Shown: piece by piece, positions 40,397 to 48,763 of the stretch
Position numbering within the stretch: position 1 is the stretch's first letter
How the letters are laid out: every line of letters begins with the position of its first letter
Origin: Micromonospora sp. WMMD1120
Lineage (GTDB): Bacteria > Actinomycetota > Actinomycetes > Mycobacteriales > Micromonosporaceae
Direction: 5' to 3'
Length of the DNA: 64,000 bases
NCBI RefSeq assembly: GCF_029626235.1
Contig: NZ_JARUBO010000005.1
Span: 2,140,501 to 2,204,500 of the forward strand
Notes under the pieces: model-generated
What the model saw: only the letters and a program-made list of their open reading frames with translations
Databases searched by the model: none
What the model was told of the DNA's origin: nothing
Program-made: the position numbers and the translations under genes

Positions 40397-41263
40397 TCAG
40401 ACACGGGCGACGAACGGATAGAGGACGAACCCGAGCAGCACGAAAACGAGCAGCGCGCCGGGGATGTCGAGCTTGCTGGTCACCGCCTCGGCGCGGGCCA
40501 GGTTGTCGGTGCGGATCTGGTCGCGCAGCGAGTCGGCCCGGCTGCGCAGGGTCTCGTGCACCTGGGCGCCCTCGCTGCCGGACGAGCGCATGATCGCGCC
40601 GACGTCGCCCAACTCCGGAATGCCGATCTTGTCGGCGAGGTCGCGCAACTCGTCCCAGGGCGCGTGCATCTGCATCTGCGCGATCCGCAGCGACTCCTGG
40701 AGCCTGTCGAACACCCAGCCGTGGCAGACCGCGGCCGCGCGCTCCAGCGACTGCACCGGCCCGTGCGCCGCGGAGAGTTGCAAGGCCACCAGGTCCAGGT
40801 AGGTGCAGACCGCCTGCCGGAACTGGTCGCGGGCGGCGTCCGCCTTGGCCAACACCGCCCGGTGCGCCAGTAGACCACCGACCAGCGCCAGCCCGAGGCT
40901 GCCGAGCACCGGCACGACGAGCGGGATCGAGATGCCGAGCACCCACAGCGCCATCCCGAGCAGTGTCGGCAGGGCCAGCCCGAAGAGCGCGGAGAGCAGC
41001 ACCGACAGCGCGTACTGCTCGGGGGTCTGGTCGATCAGGGCGAGCTGCCGGTGCGGCGGGCGCAGCCAGCGGGACATTCCGGTCAGGTAGTCCAGCCGGC
41101 GGGACGCGGGCGTGGTGACCCGACCGGCACTGGGCGGTTGGTGCAGCCGGCGCAGCGCCGGCCCGAGCGCCGGGGTCGCCGGCGCCAGTTCCCGGATCAC
41201 CAGGAACACCCCGAGCCCGACACCGGCGCCACCGCAGACGGCGATGGCCAGCTGCCAGTTCAC
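40397..41263 (-). CDS. tadC: TadC-like pilus assembly membrane protein (type II secretion F domain)
   Basis: 288 aa. Membrane helices at the N-terminus (LAIAVCGGAGVGLGVFLVIR), ~95-130 (two) and the C-terminus (ALLVFVLLGFVLYPF). The T2SF domain is LDLVALQLSAAHGPVQSLERA ... LADKIGIPELGDVGAIMRSS. It forms the inner-membrane platform with TadB. ATG 41263 overlaps the tadB stop by four bases. Confidence 0.9.
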   Translation of the reverse strand: MNWQLAIAVCGGAGVGLGVFLVIRELAPATPALGPALRRLHQPPSAGRVTTPASRRLDYLTGMSRWLRPPHRQLALIDQTPEQYALSVLLSALFGLALPTLLGMALWVLGISIPLVVPVLGSLGLALVGGLLAHRAVLAKADAARDQFRQAVCTYLDLVALQLSAAHGPVQSLERAAAVCHGWVFDRLQESLRIAQMQMHAPWDELRDLADKIGIPELGDVGAIMRSSGSEGAQVHETLRSRADSLRDQIRTDNLARAEAVTSKLDIPGALLVFVLLGFVLYPFVARV

Positions 41264-42162
41264 GCGACCACCTCGCTCGGGTCGGGCGTCGGTAGGAACC
41301 GGGCCGGCCGCTGCGGCTGGCTCATCGACCGCACCCAGGCCAGCAGGCCGATGAAGGCGGCGCCGAGGATGGCCATCACCAGCTGGCCGAACGGTGTGCC
41401 GTACGGCCTGATGTACTCGGTGTTGACCAGGCCGTACGCCAGGGTCGCCAACGTCATCCCGGTGAGGAAGCGGACCGCGAACCGGGGCTGGGTGCGCTTG
41501 GCCTCGATCTCCCGCCGGGTGGCCACCTCCGCGGACGCCGCGCCGGCGATCGAGCCGAGCACGTCTCCCAGCCGTTCACCCCGGTCGGACAGGTGCAGGA
41601 TCAGCGCCGCGACGACCTGGTCGCAGACCGGGTCGGCGATCTCGTCGGCGAACGCCAACAGCGCGGAGCGGGCCATCCAGCCGGCCTGTAGCCGGGCGGC
41701 GAGCAGGCGCACCTCGTCCTCGATGCCGGGTGGCACGCTGCCGATGGTGCCGACGATGGACTGCTGGAGGCCCTGCCCGGTGCCGGAGACGTCCTTGAGC
41801 CGGCGGGTCCACTCGCCGACCGCCTCGATCCGCGCGATCGCCCGCTGCTCGGCCTTGCCGACCCCGAACAGCCACGGGGTGCCGGGCACCGCCACCGCCA
41901 CCAGCAGGCCGACCACCGGCAGCCCGGTGAGCAGGAAGGCCAGGGCGCCAGCCACCAGCGCGGCGAGCAGCAACCCCTGGTAGGCCCGCTGCTCGGCGGG
42001 GGTGCTTCCCGGCCCGCGCCACAGTCGACTCAGCCCCGGGCCGGCACCCGGGCGCGGGCCTGGAGGTCGACGGGTGCCGACCAGCGCGACGACGGCCAGC
42101 AGCAGCCCCGCCACACAGGCGGCTCCGGAGAGGACCGCGACCAACTCCAGGCTGACGGGCAT
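41260..42162 (-). CDS. tadB: TadB-like pilus assembly membrane protein (type II secretion F domain)
   Basis: 300 aa from ATG 42162. Helices at ~7-28, ~65-95 and two at the C-terminus (FLTGMTLATLAYGLV, LVMAILGAAFIGLLAWV). The T2SF domain includes VGEWTRRLKDVSGTGQGLQQ and DPVCDQVVAALILHLSDRGE RLGDVL. Functions with TadC and the ATPase encoded just upstream (tadA ends 4 bases before). Confidence 0.9.
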   Translation of the reverse strand: MPVSLELVAVLSGAACVAGLLLAVVALVGTRRPPGPRPGAGPGLSRLWRGPGSTPAEQRAYQGLLLAALVAGALAFLLTGLPVVGLLVAVAVPGTPWLFGVGKAEQRAIARIEAVGEWTRRLKDVSGTGQGLQQSIVGTIGSVPPGIEDEVRLLAARLQAGWMARSALLAFADEIADPVCDQVVAALILHLSDRGERLGDVLGSIAGAASAEVATRREIEAKRTQPRFAVRFLTGMTLATLAYGLVNTEYIRPYGTPFGQLVMAILGAAFIGLLAWVRSMSQPQRPARFLPTPDPSEVVA

Positions 42163-42166
42163 CAGG

Positions 42167-43708
42167 TCACCGCCTCGCCAGTCGGGTCTGCCGGGCACGC
42201 CGCCACGCGCCCGCGCCGGCCTCGACCCAGCGGGTCAGCAACCGCGCGTCGTACCCCACCCGTAGGAGCTGGTCGCGGACCCGCTCGGGCAGGTGCCGGG
42301 GGACGGCCCGACCGTCCGGACCGGGTCCGAACACGGTGGTGGTGGTGATCCGACCCGCCTCACCGGCCCCGATCACCTCCTCCACGTGCGACACGAACCG
42401 GTGTTTGCGCCCGCCGATCGCCGTCTCGTCCTCGACGGTGACGTAGACGATCAGGTCGAGGGCGTTGCCGGCCATCCGGCGGGCCTGGTCGACTGTCATC
42501 TCCCGGCCGTGCGCCAGCGCGAGTTCGACGATCCGTTCGCCCACCCCGGCGGCCGTACGGGCGTGGATGGTGCACATCGAGCCCCGGCTCGTGGTCATCG
42601 CCTGGAGCATCGGCACGATCTCCCGGGACCGCACCTCGCCGACGATGATCCGCAGCACGCCCATCCGCAGCGACAGCGGGATCAGGTCGGCGATGGTCAC
42701 CTCGCCGGCCGGGCGACCGTCGAAGCCGCGCTCGCCGTGCCCCTCCCGGGCCTCGAAGCTCATCACCGCCCGGTGCCGTTCCCTGCGTCGGGCGGGCAGC
42801 AGCTCGCGGCTCTCCTCCAGCAGCACGTACGGCTCGTCGGGCGGGATCTCGTTCATCAGCGCCCGGATGATCGTGGTCTTTCCCGCGCCGGCCAGCCCGG
42901 CGACCATGATGTTCAGGCCGGCGCGCATCGCCGCCCGGAGGAAGTCGCGCAGCAGCGGGTCGATCATCTCGTCCAGGTCGCCCCGACCGCCCGCGAGGTC
43001 GTCGAGGCTGACGTCCAGCGTGTTGTGCTTCCGGATCACCGCGTACGGGCGGTGGCTGACCAGGAACACCGCCGCCAGCCGGCTGCCGTCGGGCAGTTGC
43101 AGGTCGAGCGTGGGCTTCACGGTGGACAGGGAGCGTTCGGTGGCGCCCGCCCGCCGGGCCGCCGCCTGGAGGATCTCCACCAGCTCGGCGTCGCTGTCGG
43201 CGATCGGCTCGGCCCAGTCCACGCCACCGCCGTGCCGGGTGATGCGCACCTGGTCACAGCCGAGGATGTGCACCTCCTCGATGGTGTCGTCGACCAGCAG
43301 GGTCTGTAGCCGGCCGAGCCCGACCAGCTCGGCGGTCACCTGGTCGAGCAGCAGGCGCTCCTCACCGGCGGCCATCGGCGTGCCGGCCCGGCGCACCGCG
43401 TCGGCGTACGCGGCGACCACGGCGACGGCGAGCCGGGCCCGCTCGGTGTCCTCCTCGTCGACTGTGAACTCCCGGCCGCGCTGCCACAGGGTGAGCCGTT
43501 CGGTGAGTTCCCGACGCAGCTCCCGGACCACCTGGAAGTCGATCCGCGGTCGGGGCGGCGACTCCGGCGGCGGGGTGGCCGCGGGCATCGGTTGCGGCAT
43601 CGGCACTGCCGGATGGTGGCGGCCGTTCGGAGCGGCCAGCGGCGGCGTCGTGGAGGTCGCGCCGGGTGGTTGTTGACGCGGGTCGGCGGAGACCGGCTCA
43701 AACCGCAT
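42167..43708 (-). CDS. tadA: CpaF/TadA-type secretion ATPase
   Basis: 513 aa. A Pro-rich N-terminus (~1-55), then the type II/IV secretion ATPase: VDDTIEEVHILGCDQVRITR, Walker A GLAGAGKTTIIRALM (~270-284), Asp box YVLLEESRELL, Walker B-like GVLRIIVGEVRSREIVPMLQ and the His box MCTIHARTAAGVGERIVELA. It powers pilus subunit assembly from the cytosolic face. The start overlaps the end of the upstream CpaE-like gene by 11 bases. Confidence 0.95.
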   Translation of the reverse strand: MRFEPVSADPRQQPPGATSTTPPLAAPNGRHHPAVPMPQPMPAATPPPESPPRPRIDFQVVRELRRELTERLTLWQRGREFTVDEEDTERARLAVAVVAAYADAVRRAGTPMAAGEERLLLDQVTAELVGLGRLQTLLVDDTIEEVHILGCDQVRITRHGGGVDWAEPIADSDAELVEILQAAARRAGATERSLSTVKPTLDLQLPDGSRLAAVFLVSHRPYAVIRKHNTLDVSLDDLAGGRGDLDEMIDPLLRDFLRAAMRAGLNIMVAGLAGAGKTTIIRALMNEIPPDEPYVLLEESRELLPARRRERHRAVMSFEAREGHGERGFDGRPAGEVTIADLIPLSLRMGVLRIIVGEVRSREIVPMLQAMTTSRGSMCTIHARTAAGVGERIVELALAHGREMTVDQARRMAGNALDLIVYVTVEDETAIGGRKHRFVSHVEEVIGAGEAGRITTTTVFGPGPDGRAVPRHLPERVRDQLLRVGYDARLLTRWVEAGAGAWRRARQTRLARR

Positions 43709-44498
43709 CCGGCACCCCCTGCTGCACCGGCCACGCCAGGCGGGCGCGACGGCGCTCCAGCAGCGCCCCGACCGGCACCTCCAGCGCGGCCGCCGCCCGC
43801 ATCAGCGGCCGTCCGGTGCGCACCGTCCCGCCCAGGGCCAGCACCCCGGCGGTACGCGGATCGTGCGGCAGTCGTGCGATCACCGGTAGTTTCAGGGCGC
43901 GGCTGATCTCGGCCCGTCCGTGCCCGTCACCGACCAGGAGCAGTCGCAGGGTGCCCGGTGGCACCCGGTGCTCGGCGAAGTCCCGTTCGACAGCGGTGAC
44001 CGCCGCCCGGGTGCCGGACAGGTCCGGTAGCTGCGCCCGGCTCACCAGCAGCACCACCGACGCGGCGCGCAGCACCGGCCATGGTGGCCCGTTGACGTGG
44101 AGCCGACCGCAGTCGACCAGGACGTCGTAGCCCGGTGTGCCCCGGTCCAGCGCGTCGAAGTAGTCCGCGAAGCGCTGCCACAGCGGGGTGACGCTGCCGC
44201 CCTGGGCGGGATCGACGAGCCCGGGTAGCAGCAGCCGTTCCCGCCGGGGCGCGTCCAGGTCGACGAGCTGCGACCAGAACGCGGTCTCCAGGTTGCCGTC
44301 GCGCAACTCCCCGACGGCCAGCTCGCCGATGCCGCGGGGGCCGTCGAGTTGGCCACCCAGGTAGCCGGCGAGGATCGAGCCGCCGGCCGGGTCGCACTCG
44401 GCGAGCACCAGTCGGCGGTGCCAGGCCAGCGCGCAGGCCAGCGCCGACGTGGTGACGCCGGGTGAACCCTTCGCGGACAGCAGCGCGATGATCGCCAT
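43698..44498 (-). CDS. CpaE/MinD-like P-loop protein with altered Walker A
   Basis: 266 aa. The N-terminus IIALLSAKGSPGVTTSALAC replaces the normal KGGxGKTT of MinD-like ATPases by KGSPGVTT: the first Lys is kept but the invariant GK is lost. AECDPAGGSI supplies the switch I-like Asp and DVLVDCGRLHV the Walker B-like segment. CpaE proteins localise Tad pilus machinery; this one may bind but hardly hydrolyse ATP. It sits between the SAF protein and tadA. Confidence 0.82.
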   Translation of the reverse strand: MAIIALLSAKGSPGVTTSALACALAWHRRLVLAECDPAGGSILAGYLGGQLDGPRGIGELAVGELRDGNLETAFWSQLVDLDAPRRERLLLPGLVDPAQGGSVTPLWQRFADYFDALDRGTPGYDVLVDCGRLHVNGPPWPVLRAASVVLLVSRAQLPDLSGTRAAVTAVERDFAEHRVPPGTLRLLLVGDGHGRAEISRALKLPVIARLPHDPRTAGVLALGGTVRTGRPLMRAAAALEVPVGALLERRRARLAWPVQQGVPDAV

Positions 44499-44500
44499 GC

Positions 44501-45163
44501 TCAGGCCGCCTCGGTCAGCACGACGGCGAGTCGTTCCTGCGCGGCGAGCGCCACCACGGCGGGCACGTCGCGGGTGAGCAGCGCCAGGTACAGGACCTTG
44601 TCGTCGTTGCCCGGGCTGACCATGTCGATCACGGTGGCCGAGAAGCGGGTGCCCGCGGCGGTGGCGGACTCTCCGTCGGCGTCGTTGTCGGGCGTGCTGA
44701 CCAGCAGGACCTTGTCCCCGGGGTGGAGCTGGCGGGCCGGGACCTGGGCGGTCTTCAGACCGAGCGCGATCTGCTGCTGGCCGGGGCCGAGCAGCGGGTC
44801 GTCGGTGACCTGCCCGAGGGTGAGCAGCGTGCCCGGGACCAGCGCGACAGCGGCCCGTTTGCCGACCACCTCGTCGAGTCGACCGGCGGGCACCGGCCGT
44901 AGCCCCTGACCCCCGGCGACCTGCACGCTGACCAGGTCGGCGGCGCTGATCTCCCGGCCCACCTCCACCGGCCGGGCCACCGCGAGATAGCTGCCGGTGG
45001 CCCGTACCGAGGTGACGGCGAAGGCGGCGCCCAGCCCGCCCAGGGCGATCAGCAGCACGGCGAGGCCGAGCAGCCCGGGGCGGACCCGACGTTGCCGGAT
45101 CACCGTGGGCGGGCTGACCGGCGCGTCCACCGACCCGGTCCCGTTACGCGTCGCGAGGCTCAT
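44501..45163 (-). CDS. SAF-domain protein (CpaB/RcpC-like)
   Basis: 220 aa. A basic N-terminus, one membrane helix (~29-50, GLLGLAVLLIALGGLGAAFA), then a SAF domain (VARPVEVGREISAADLVSVQV ... GKRAAVALVPGTLLTLGQV) and a beta-rich tail (VPARQLHPGDKVLLVSTPD). RcpC/CpaB proteins help build the outer part of Tad machines. ATG 45163 overlaps the upstream stop by four bases, so the pair is coupled. Confidence 0.85.
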   Translation of the reverse strand: MSLATRNGTGSVDAPVSPPTVIRQRRVRPGLLGLAVLLIALGGLGAAFAVTSVRATGSYLAVARPVEVGREISAADLVSVQVAGGQGLRPVPAGRLDEVVGKRAAVALVPGTLLTLGQVTDDPLLGPGQQQIALGLKTAQVPARQLHPGDKVLLVSTPDNDADGESATAAGTRFSATVIDMVSPGNDDKVLYLALLTRDVPAVVALAAQERLAVVLTEAA

Positions 45164-46104
45164 CGGGTCACCACCTGGAGTTCGTTGATCTGGATCGGCA
45201 CGACGCCGCTGTTGCGGGTCACCAGGATTTCTCCGCTCTCGCCACCGCCGCGCCAGGTCACCGTCCAGTGCGTGGTCGCGGTGACCCGGTAGGTGCCGGC
45301 CTTCTGGTAGCCCTTGTCGTAACCGCAGTCGGGGGAGGTTCTGCCCGCCCGCTCACCTCGCGACTTGTACTCGGTGCCGGCGTCGTCACAGGTCACCGTG
45401 TCTCCGTTGCCCATGTCCCAGACGATCCGGTCGACCAGCGCGGTGATCTCGACGGTCACCCCCCGATCAGACGCGCGGGCGCCGATCGGACCGAAGTACG
45501 CGGTGCTCTGTTCGGACCACATCCACACGGGCAGGCCGACCAGGCCGGGGCCGACGCGCTTGCGGGGCGCGACGCCCAGCGGGGCCGGCAGCAACTTGAT
45601 CGACGCGAGCGCGCGGCGGGCCAGCTCCTCCGGGTCGGGCGGAGCGCCGAAGCCGGGCGGCGGCCCGTCCAACAGCACGGTGTCCTGGGCCCCCACGTCG
45701 CCGCCGTTGCACGTCTGGAGATACCACTGCTGACCCGCGGGCGGCTCGACCGGCCCCTCGGTCGTCTTGTAGTAGCAGCCGTCGCCTCTGTTGAACCACC
45801 CCAGCAGGTCGTCGTAGCAGGGGATGGTCCGCCCGTTCCACTGACAGACGCTGCTACCACCGCCGCCGCCGCTCTCCCCGTCGTCCCCACCACCGCCGTT
45901 GTCGCCGCCGCCACCCGGGGTGCCCGGCTCGTCGTCCCACACGCTGCAGTCGGGCTGGTCGGGCGGGCAGCCGGCCCCCGGGTCGGCGCGCCGACCGGCG
46001 GCGGCCGGCACGCCCGCGCCGATCACCAGGAGGAGCGCGACGCCGATTGCGGCGAGCCCTCTCCGGGTACGCGCCGGAGCACGCTCACCGACCCGGGTCA
46101 GCAC
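45160..46104 (-). CDS. Secreted protein of the Tad operon, unknown function
   Basis: 314 aa. Sec signal peptide RRGLAAIGVALLLVIGAGVP AAAG (cleavage ~37), then a Gly/Asp-rich linker (GGGGDNGGGGDDGESGGGGG ~64-84) and a domain with at least six Cys (SSVCQWNGRTIPCYDDLLGW, DGCYYKT, QTCNGGD, TCDDAG, SPDCGYDKGY). The C-terminus reads like a PKD-type beta sandwich (IVWDMGNGDTVTCDDAGTEY). Such proteins are regular Tad neighbours in actinobacteria but have no known role; a surface anchor or adhesin is possible. Confidence 0.78.
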   Translation of the reverse strand: MLTRVGERAPARTRRGLAAIGVALLLVIGAGVPAAAGRRADPGAGCPPDQPDCSVWDDEPGTPGGGGDNGGGGDDGESGGGGGSSVCQWNGRTIPCYDDLLGWFNRGDGCYYKTTEGPVEPPAGQQWYLQTCNGGDVGAQDTVLLDGPPPGFGAPPDPEELARRALASIKLLPAPLGVAPRKRVGPGLVGLPVWMWSEQSTAYFGPIGARASDRGVTVEITALVDRIVWDMGNGDTVTCDDAGTEYKSRGERAGRTSPDCGYDKGYQKAGTYRVTATTHWTVTWRGGGESGEILVTRNSGVVPIQINELQVVTR

Positions 46105-46667
46105 GGCTGGTCCCGGTGCGTCGTGCCGGCGTTGATGAGCCAGCGACCGTCGGGATATCGGGTCGCGGTGGCGGTGGAGAGGTGCCTGCCGCCGCCACTG
46201 CCGGGAACCGGGCGCTTGTCCTTGGCGTAGACCAGCCGGTAGCCGGTGGTGTCCAGGCAGTCCTGGATCTCCACTGTGGCCGGCTTCACGTCCAGACTGA
46301 CGGCGGTCACGGTCGGGTCGGACTTCAGTGTCCCGGTACGCATGGCACCGTGCTCCTTGGCGTCACGAATGGACAGCTGGACCCGGGTGAGAAGTGGATC
46401 AGCCAGGAACCGGGACAGTTCCGGTGCCCGCGGATCACTGCGTACGCCGGCCGCACGAGAGGCCGCCAGATAACCGGAGTACGCGTCCAGCGCCGCTTTT
46501 TCGGCAGCTCGCCGTGCGGCGTCGGGATCGGTCAGTTGTGCGTTGTCGCGGGCTGTCGTCGGCCGTTCGACCGTCGCCTCCCGTCCGCTGGCGCATCCGG
46601 TGACCGGCACTGCCGCCACGACCGCCAGCAGGCAGATTGCCGCTCGTCTGAGCTGCCGTCCGCGCAC
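46098..46667 (-). CDS. Lipoprotein at the head of the Tad operon
   Basis: 189 aa from GTG 46667, which has GGAGG 7-11 bases upstream. Lipobox VVAAVPVTGCAS (Cys ~22). The mature part is a cystatin/NTF2-like single domain (AYSGYLAASRAAGVRSDPRA, LDVKPATVEIQDCLDTTGYR) similar in outline to small actinobacterial lipoproteins. Its end overlaps the next gene by seven bases. Probable promoter-proximal gene of the leftward Tad operon. Confidence 0.8.
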   Translation of the reverse strand: MRGRQLRRAAICLLAVVAAVPVTGCASGREATVERPTTARDNAQLTDPDAARRAAEKAALDAYSGYLAASRAAGVRSDPRAPELSRFLADPLLTRVQLSIRDAKEHGAMRTGTLKSDPTVTAVSLDVKPATVEIQDCLDTTGYRLVYAKDKRPVPGSGGGRHLSTATATRYPDGRWLINAGTTHRDQPC

Positions 46668-47167
46668 CGTCGAGCCTCCTCGGGGTCGCCCGTGGCGATG
46701 CCGGTGCACCGCCGGCGGGCATGCGGAAGCGCGCCCGGATCAGCACATCCGGTGCCGTTCATTGCGCTTCTGCATTCACCGTTACGGATCTTTTACAAAT
46801 TCCAGGTCCTGTGTCGTCCGGTGGTGTTGGTGAGGCTTGCGTCACACCCAAGGGGCGAGCATAGGCTGACGTCAGCCGATGCAACAGAGGCAATTCATTT
46901 GAACACTCTGCGTGATGTCAGGTGGTGGTGACGGGTGTGCGCGGTGCGTGCCGACCAACGGCCGTGCAAAAAGTCGCGAATGGTGGGGCATCGACGTGCC
47001 GGAGCGGTATCGGTCGGCCACGTGGCCGGCGCCGAGCCGGCGAGACGGGCCGGCCGACAGTTCGGCGGGCGGGTCTCTTTCCGCACCATCCGCCACACCC
47101 GAGCGATCGTCCCGTCACGATCCGTGTTCAGTTTCACCGGGTGGCGGAGCGTCCGTACGGGGATGAC
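46668..47167. promoter_or_regulatory. 500-bp divergent regulatory region between the Tad operon and prepilin peptidase
   Basis: No credible gene. The middle (46760-46920) is less GC-rich, with TTTTACAAATTCC and ATTCATTTG patches suited to promoters. GGCTGACGTCAGCC (46864-46877) is a perfect 14-bp palindrome, preceded by TTGCGT...TAGGCT that may be -35/-10 elements. It is a natural place for a pilus regulator to bind. No c-di-GMP riboswitch pattern was found. Confidence 0.5.
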
Positions 47168-47956
47168 ATGGCGCTGACCGACCCTCCAGCGGCGGTGCCC
47201 GGCCGGGGCAACCCATCCGAACGGAGCCCGGCGACGGTGCCGGGTCGGGTGTTGGCGGTCCTCGCGGTCAGTCCGCTCATCCGGATGGCGGCCGCGCGCT
47301 ACGCCGTACCCCCGGGTCTGCCCGACCGGACCGGCTGCGCTGCCTGCGGCGCGCCGGTCAGCCTGACCCGGCCCTGGCCGGCGCTGGGTCCGACGGCCCG
47401 GTGCCCGCGCTGCCGTGCCCGGGTCGGGCCGCCGCCGGGAACCGTCGAGGTGGCGGTGCTCGCGGCGGTGACGCTGCTGGCGCTGGGTGGCCCGTGGGGC
47501 GGGACGCTGCCGGCGCTGGCCTGGTGGCTGGGCTGGACGATTCCGGCGGTCTTCGTCGACCTGGCCGTGCACCGGTTGCCGGATCGGCTCACGGTGCCGG
47601 CGGCGGCCGGAACGTGGTTGCTGCTCGGCGTGGCCGCTCTCGACGCCGAACCGGAGCACTGGTTGCGGGCCGTGCTCGCCGGTGCGGGACTGGCGTCGTT
47701 CTTCGCCGCCACCACGCTGCTGCTCGGTCGCCGGGGTTTCGGACTGGGCGACGCCAAGCTGGCGCTCGGCGTGGGGGCGCTGCTCGGCTGGCACGGCTGG
47801 CCGGTGCTGCTGCTCGGGATGCTGCTCGCGTTCGGGTTGTCCGCCCTGGTCAGTCTGGGTCTGCTGAGCACCCGCCGCGCCTCCTGGAGCACCCACCTGC
47901 CGCTCGGCCCGTTCCTGCTCGTCGGCACCACCGGCGCTCTCCTGCTGATCACCTGA
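47168..47956 (+). CDS. Prepilin peptidase (A24 family)
   Basis: 262 aa from ATG 47168. A zinc-ribbon-like part has CAACGAP and CPRCRA (two CxxC). The catalytic Asp pair lies in IPAVFVDLAVHRLPDRLT and GFGLGDAKLALGVGALLG (GxGDxK). About six membrane helices. It cleaves prepilin-like leaders and methylates none here in evidence; substrates should be the Flp and TadE-like proteins of the divergent operon. It stands alone, opposite to the Tad operon. Confidence 0.93.
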   Translation: MALTDPPAAVPGRGNPSERSPATVPGRVLAVLAVSPLIRMAAARYAVPPGLPDRTGCAACGAPVSLTRPWPALGPTARCPRCRARVGPPPGTVEVAVLAAVTLLALGGPWGGTLPALAWWLGWTIPAVFVDLAVHRLPDRLTVPAAAGTWLLLGVAALDAEPEHWLRAVLAGAGLASFFAATTLLLGRRGFGLGDAKLALGVGALLGWHGWPVLLLGMLLAFGLSALVSLGLLSTRRASWSTHLPLGPFLLVGTTGALLLIT

Positions 47957-47987
47957 CCGTGCGCGCGCCGTCCGGCGCGGCTCGGCG

Positions 47988-48617
47988 TCAGGGGCGGGAG
48001 CGGCTGGCCAGTTTGGCGACCGGGTCGTCGGCCCGCTCGGCGCGGCGGCGGAGCACCTCAGTGGCCGGGCGGGTCAGCAACGGGGTCGCCACCACGGCGA
48101 CCAGGGCGCCGAAGAGCACGCCCGCGATCACGTCGTGCGGGTAGTGCACGCCGACGAAGACCCGGGAGAAGGCGCCGAGCGCGGCGAGCGGCAGTGCGAC
48201 AAGGCCGATCCGGCGGGAGAGCAGCAGCGTGGTGACCGCGAGCGCACCGGCGATGGTGGCGTGGTTGCTGGGGAACGACCAGTCGCCGGTGGGTGGACAG
48301 ACATCCGCGATGATCGCCCGGCCGATGGTCCGGCAGGGGCGCTCCTCGTCCACCACCGTCTTGAACCACTCGCTGCCCGCGTACGCCAGCACCGCCGGCA
48401 GCGGCGCGATCAACGCGAGGGCCCGGCCGTGCGGGCCGCCGGACCAGCGACTCAGCGCGGCCAGCAGTAGCAGCGCGCCGAGCAGCAGGATCACGCCCTC
48501 GGTGGCGTGCCCGACGAACCACCGCACCGGCTCGGGGCTGCGGGCGGCGGCGTCGACGACGTCGCGGTACCACTCCGCGCTGATCTCCGGAACATCAATG
48601 CTCTCGGTGTCGACCAT
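47988..48617 (-). CDS. PAP2-type membrane phosphatase
   Basis: 209 aa, about five to six membrane helices. The three acid-phosphatase motifs are complete: KTVVDEERP (KxxxxxxRP), FPSNH (PSxH) and SRVFVGVHYPHD (SRxxxxxHxxxD). It removes phosphate from lipid phosphates such as undecaprenyl-PP or phosphatidic acid at the membrane surface; the exact substrate is open. It converges on the prepilin peptidase gene. Confidence 0.93.
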   Translation of the reverse strand: MVDTESIDVPEISAEWYRDVVDAAARSPEPVRWFVGHATEGVILLLGALLLLAALSRWSGGPHGRALALIAPLPAVLAYAGSEWFKTVVDEERPCRTIGRAIIADVCPPTGDWSFPSNHATIAGALAVTTLLLSRRIGLVALPLAALGAFSRVFVGVHYPHDVIAGVLFGALVAVVATPLLTRPATEVLRRRAERADDPVAKLASRSRP

Positions 48618-48763
48618 GCATCACCTCACCTCTCGTTCATACCCTGTTCACCTTGCATACACCTGGGGAACGGGTAACGGGAAACGCCCACATCCGTCCC
48701 TCAGGAACCGCACAGCCGGCTCTGCTTGGCTGGCCCGGGACGTCGGCATCCGCGGGAGGCTTC

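Noticed and set aside
46668..47167. c-di-GMP or other riboswitch before the pilus genes
   Set aside because: I looked for the conserved GEMM-type core and stem pattern and did not find it; only a DNA palindrome is visible.
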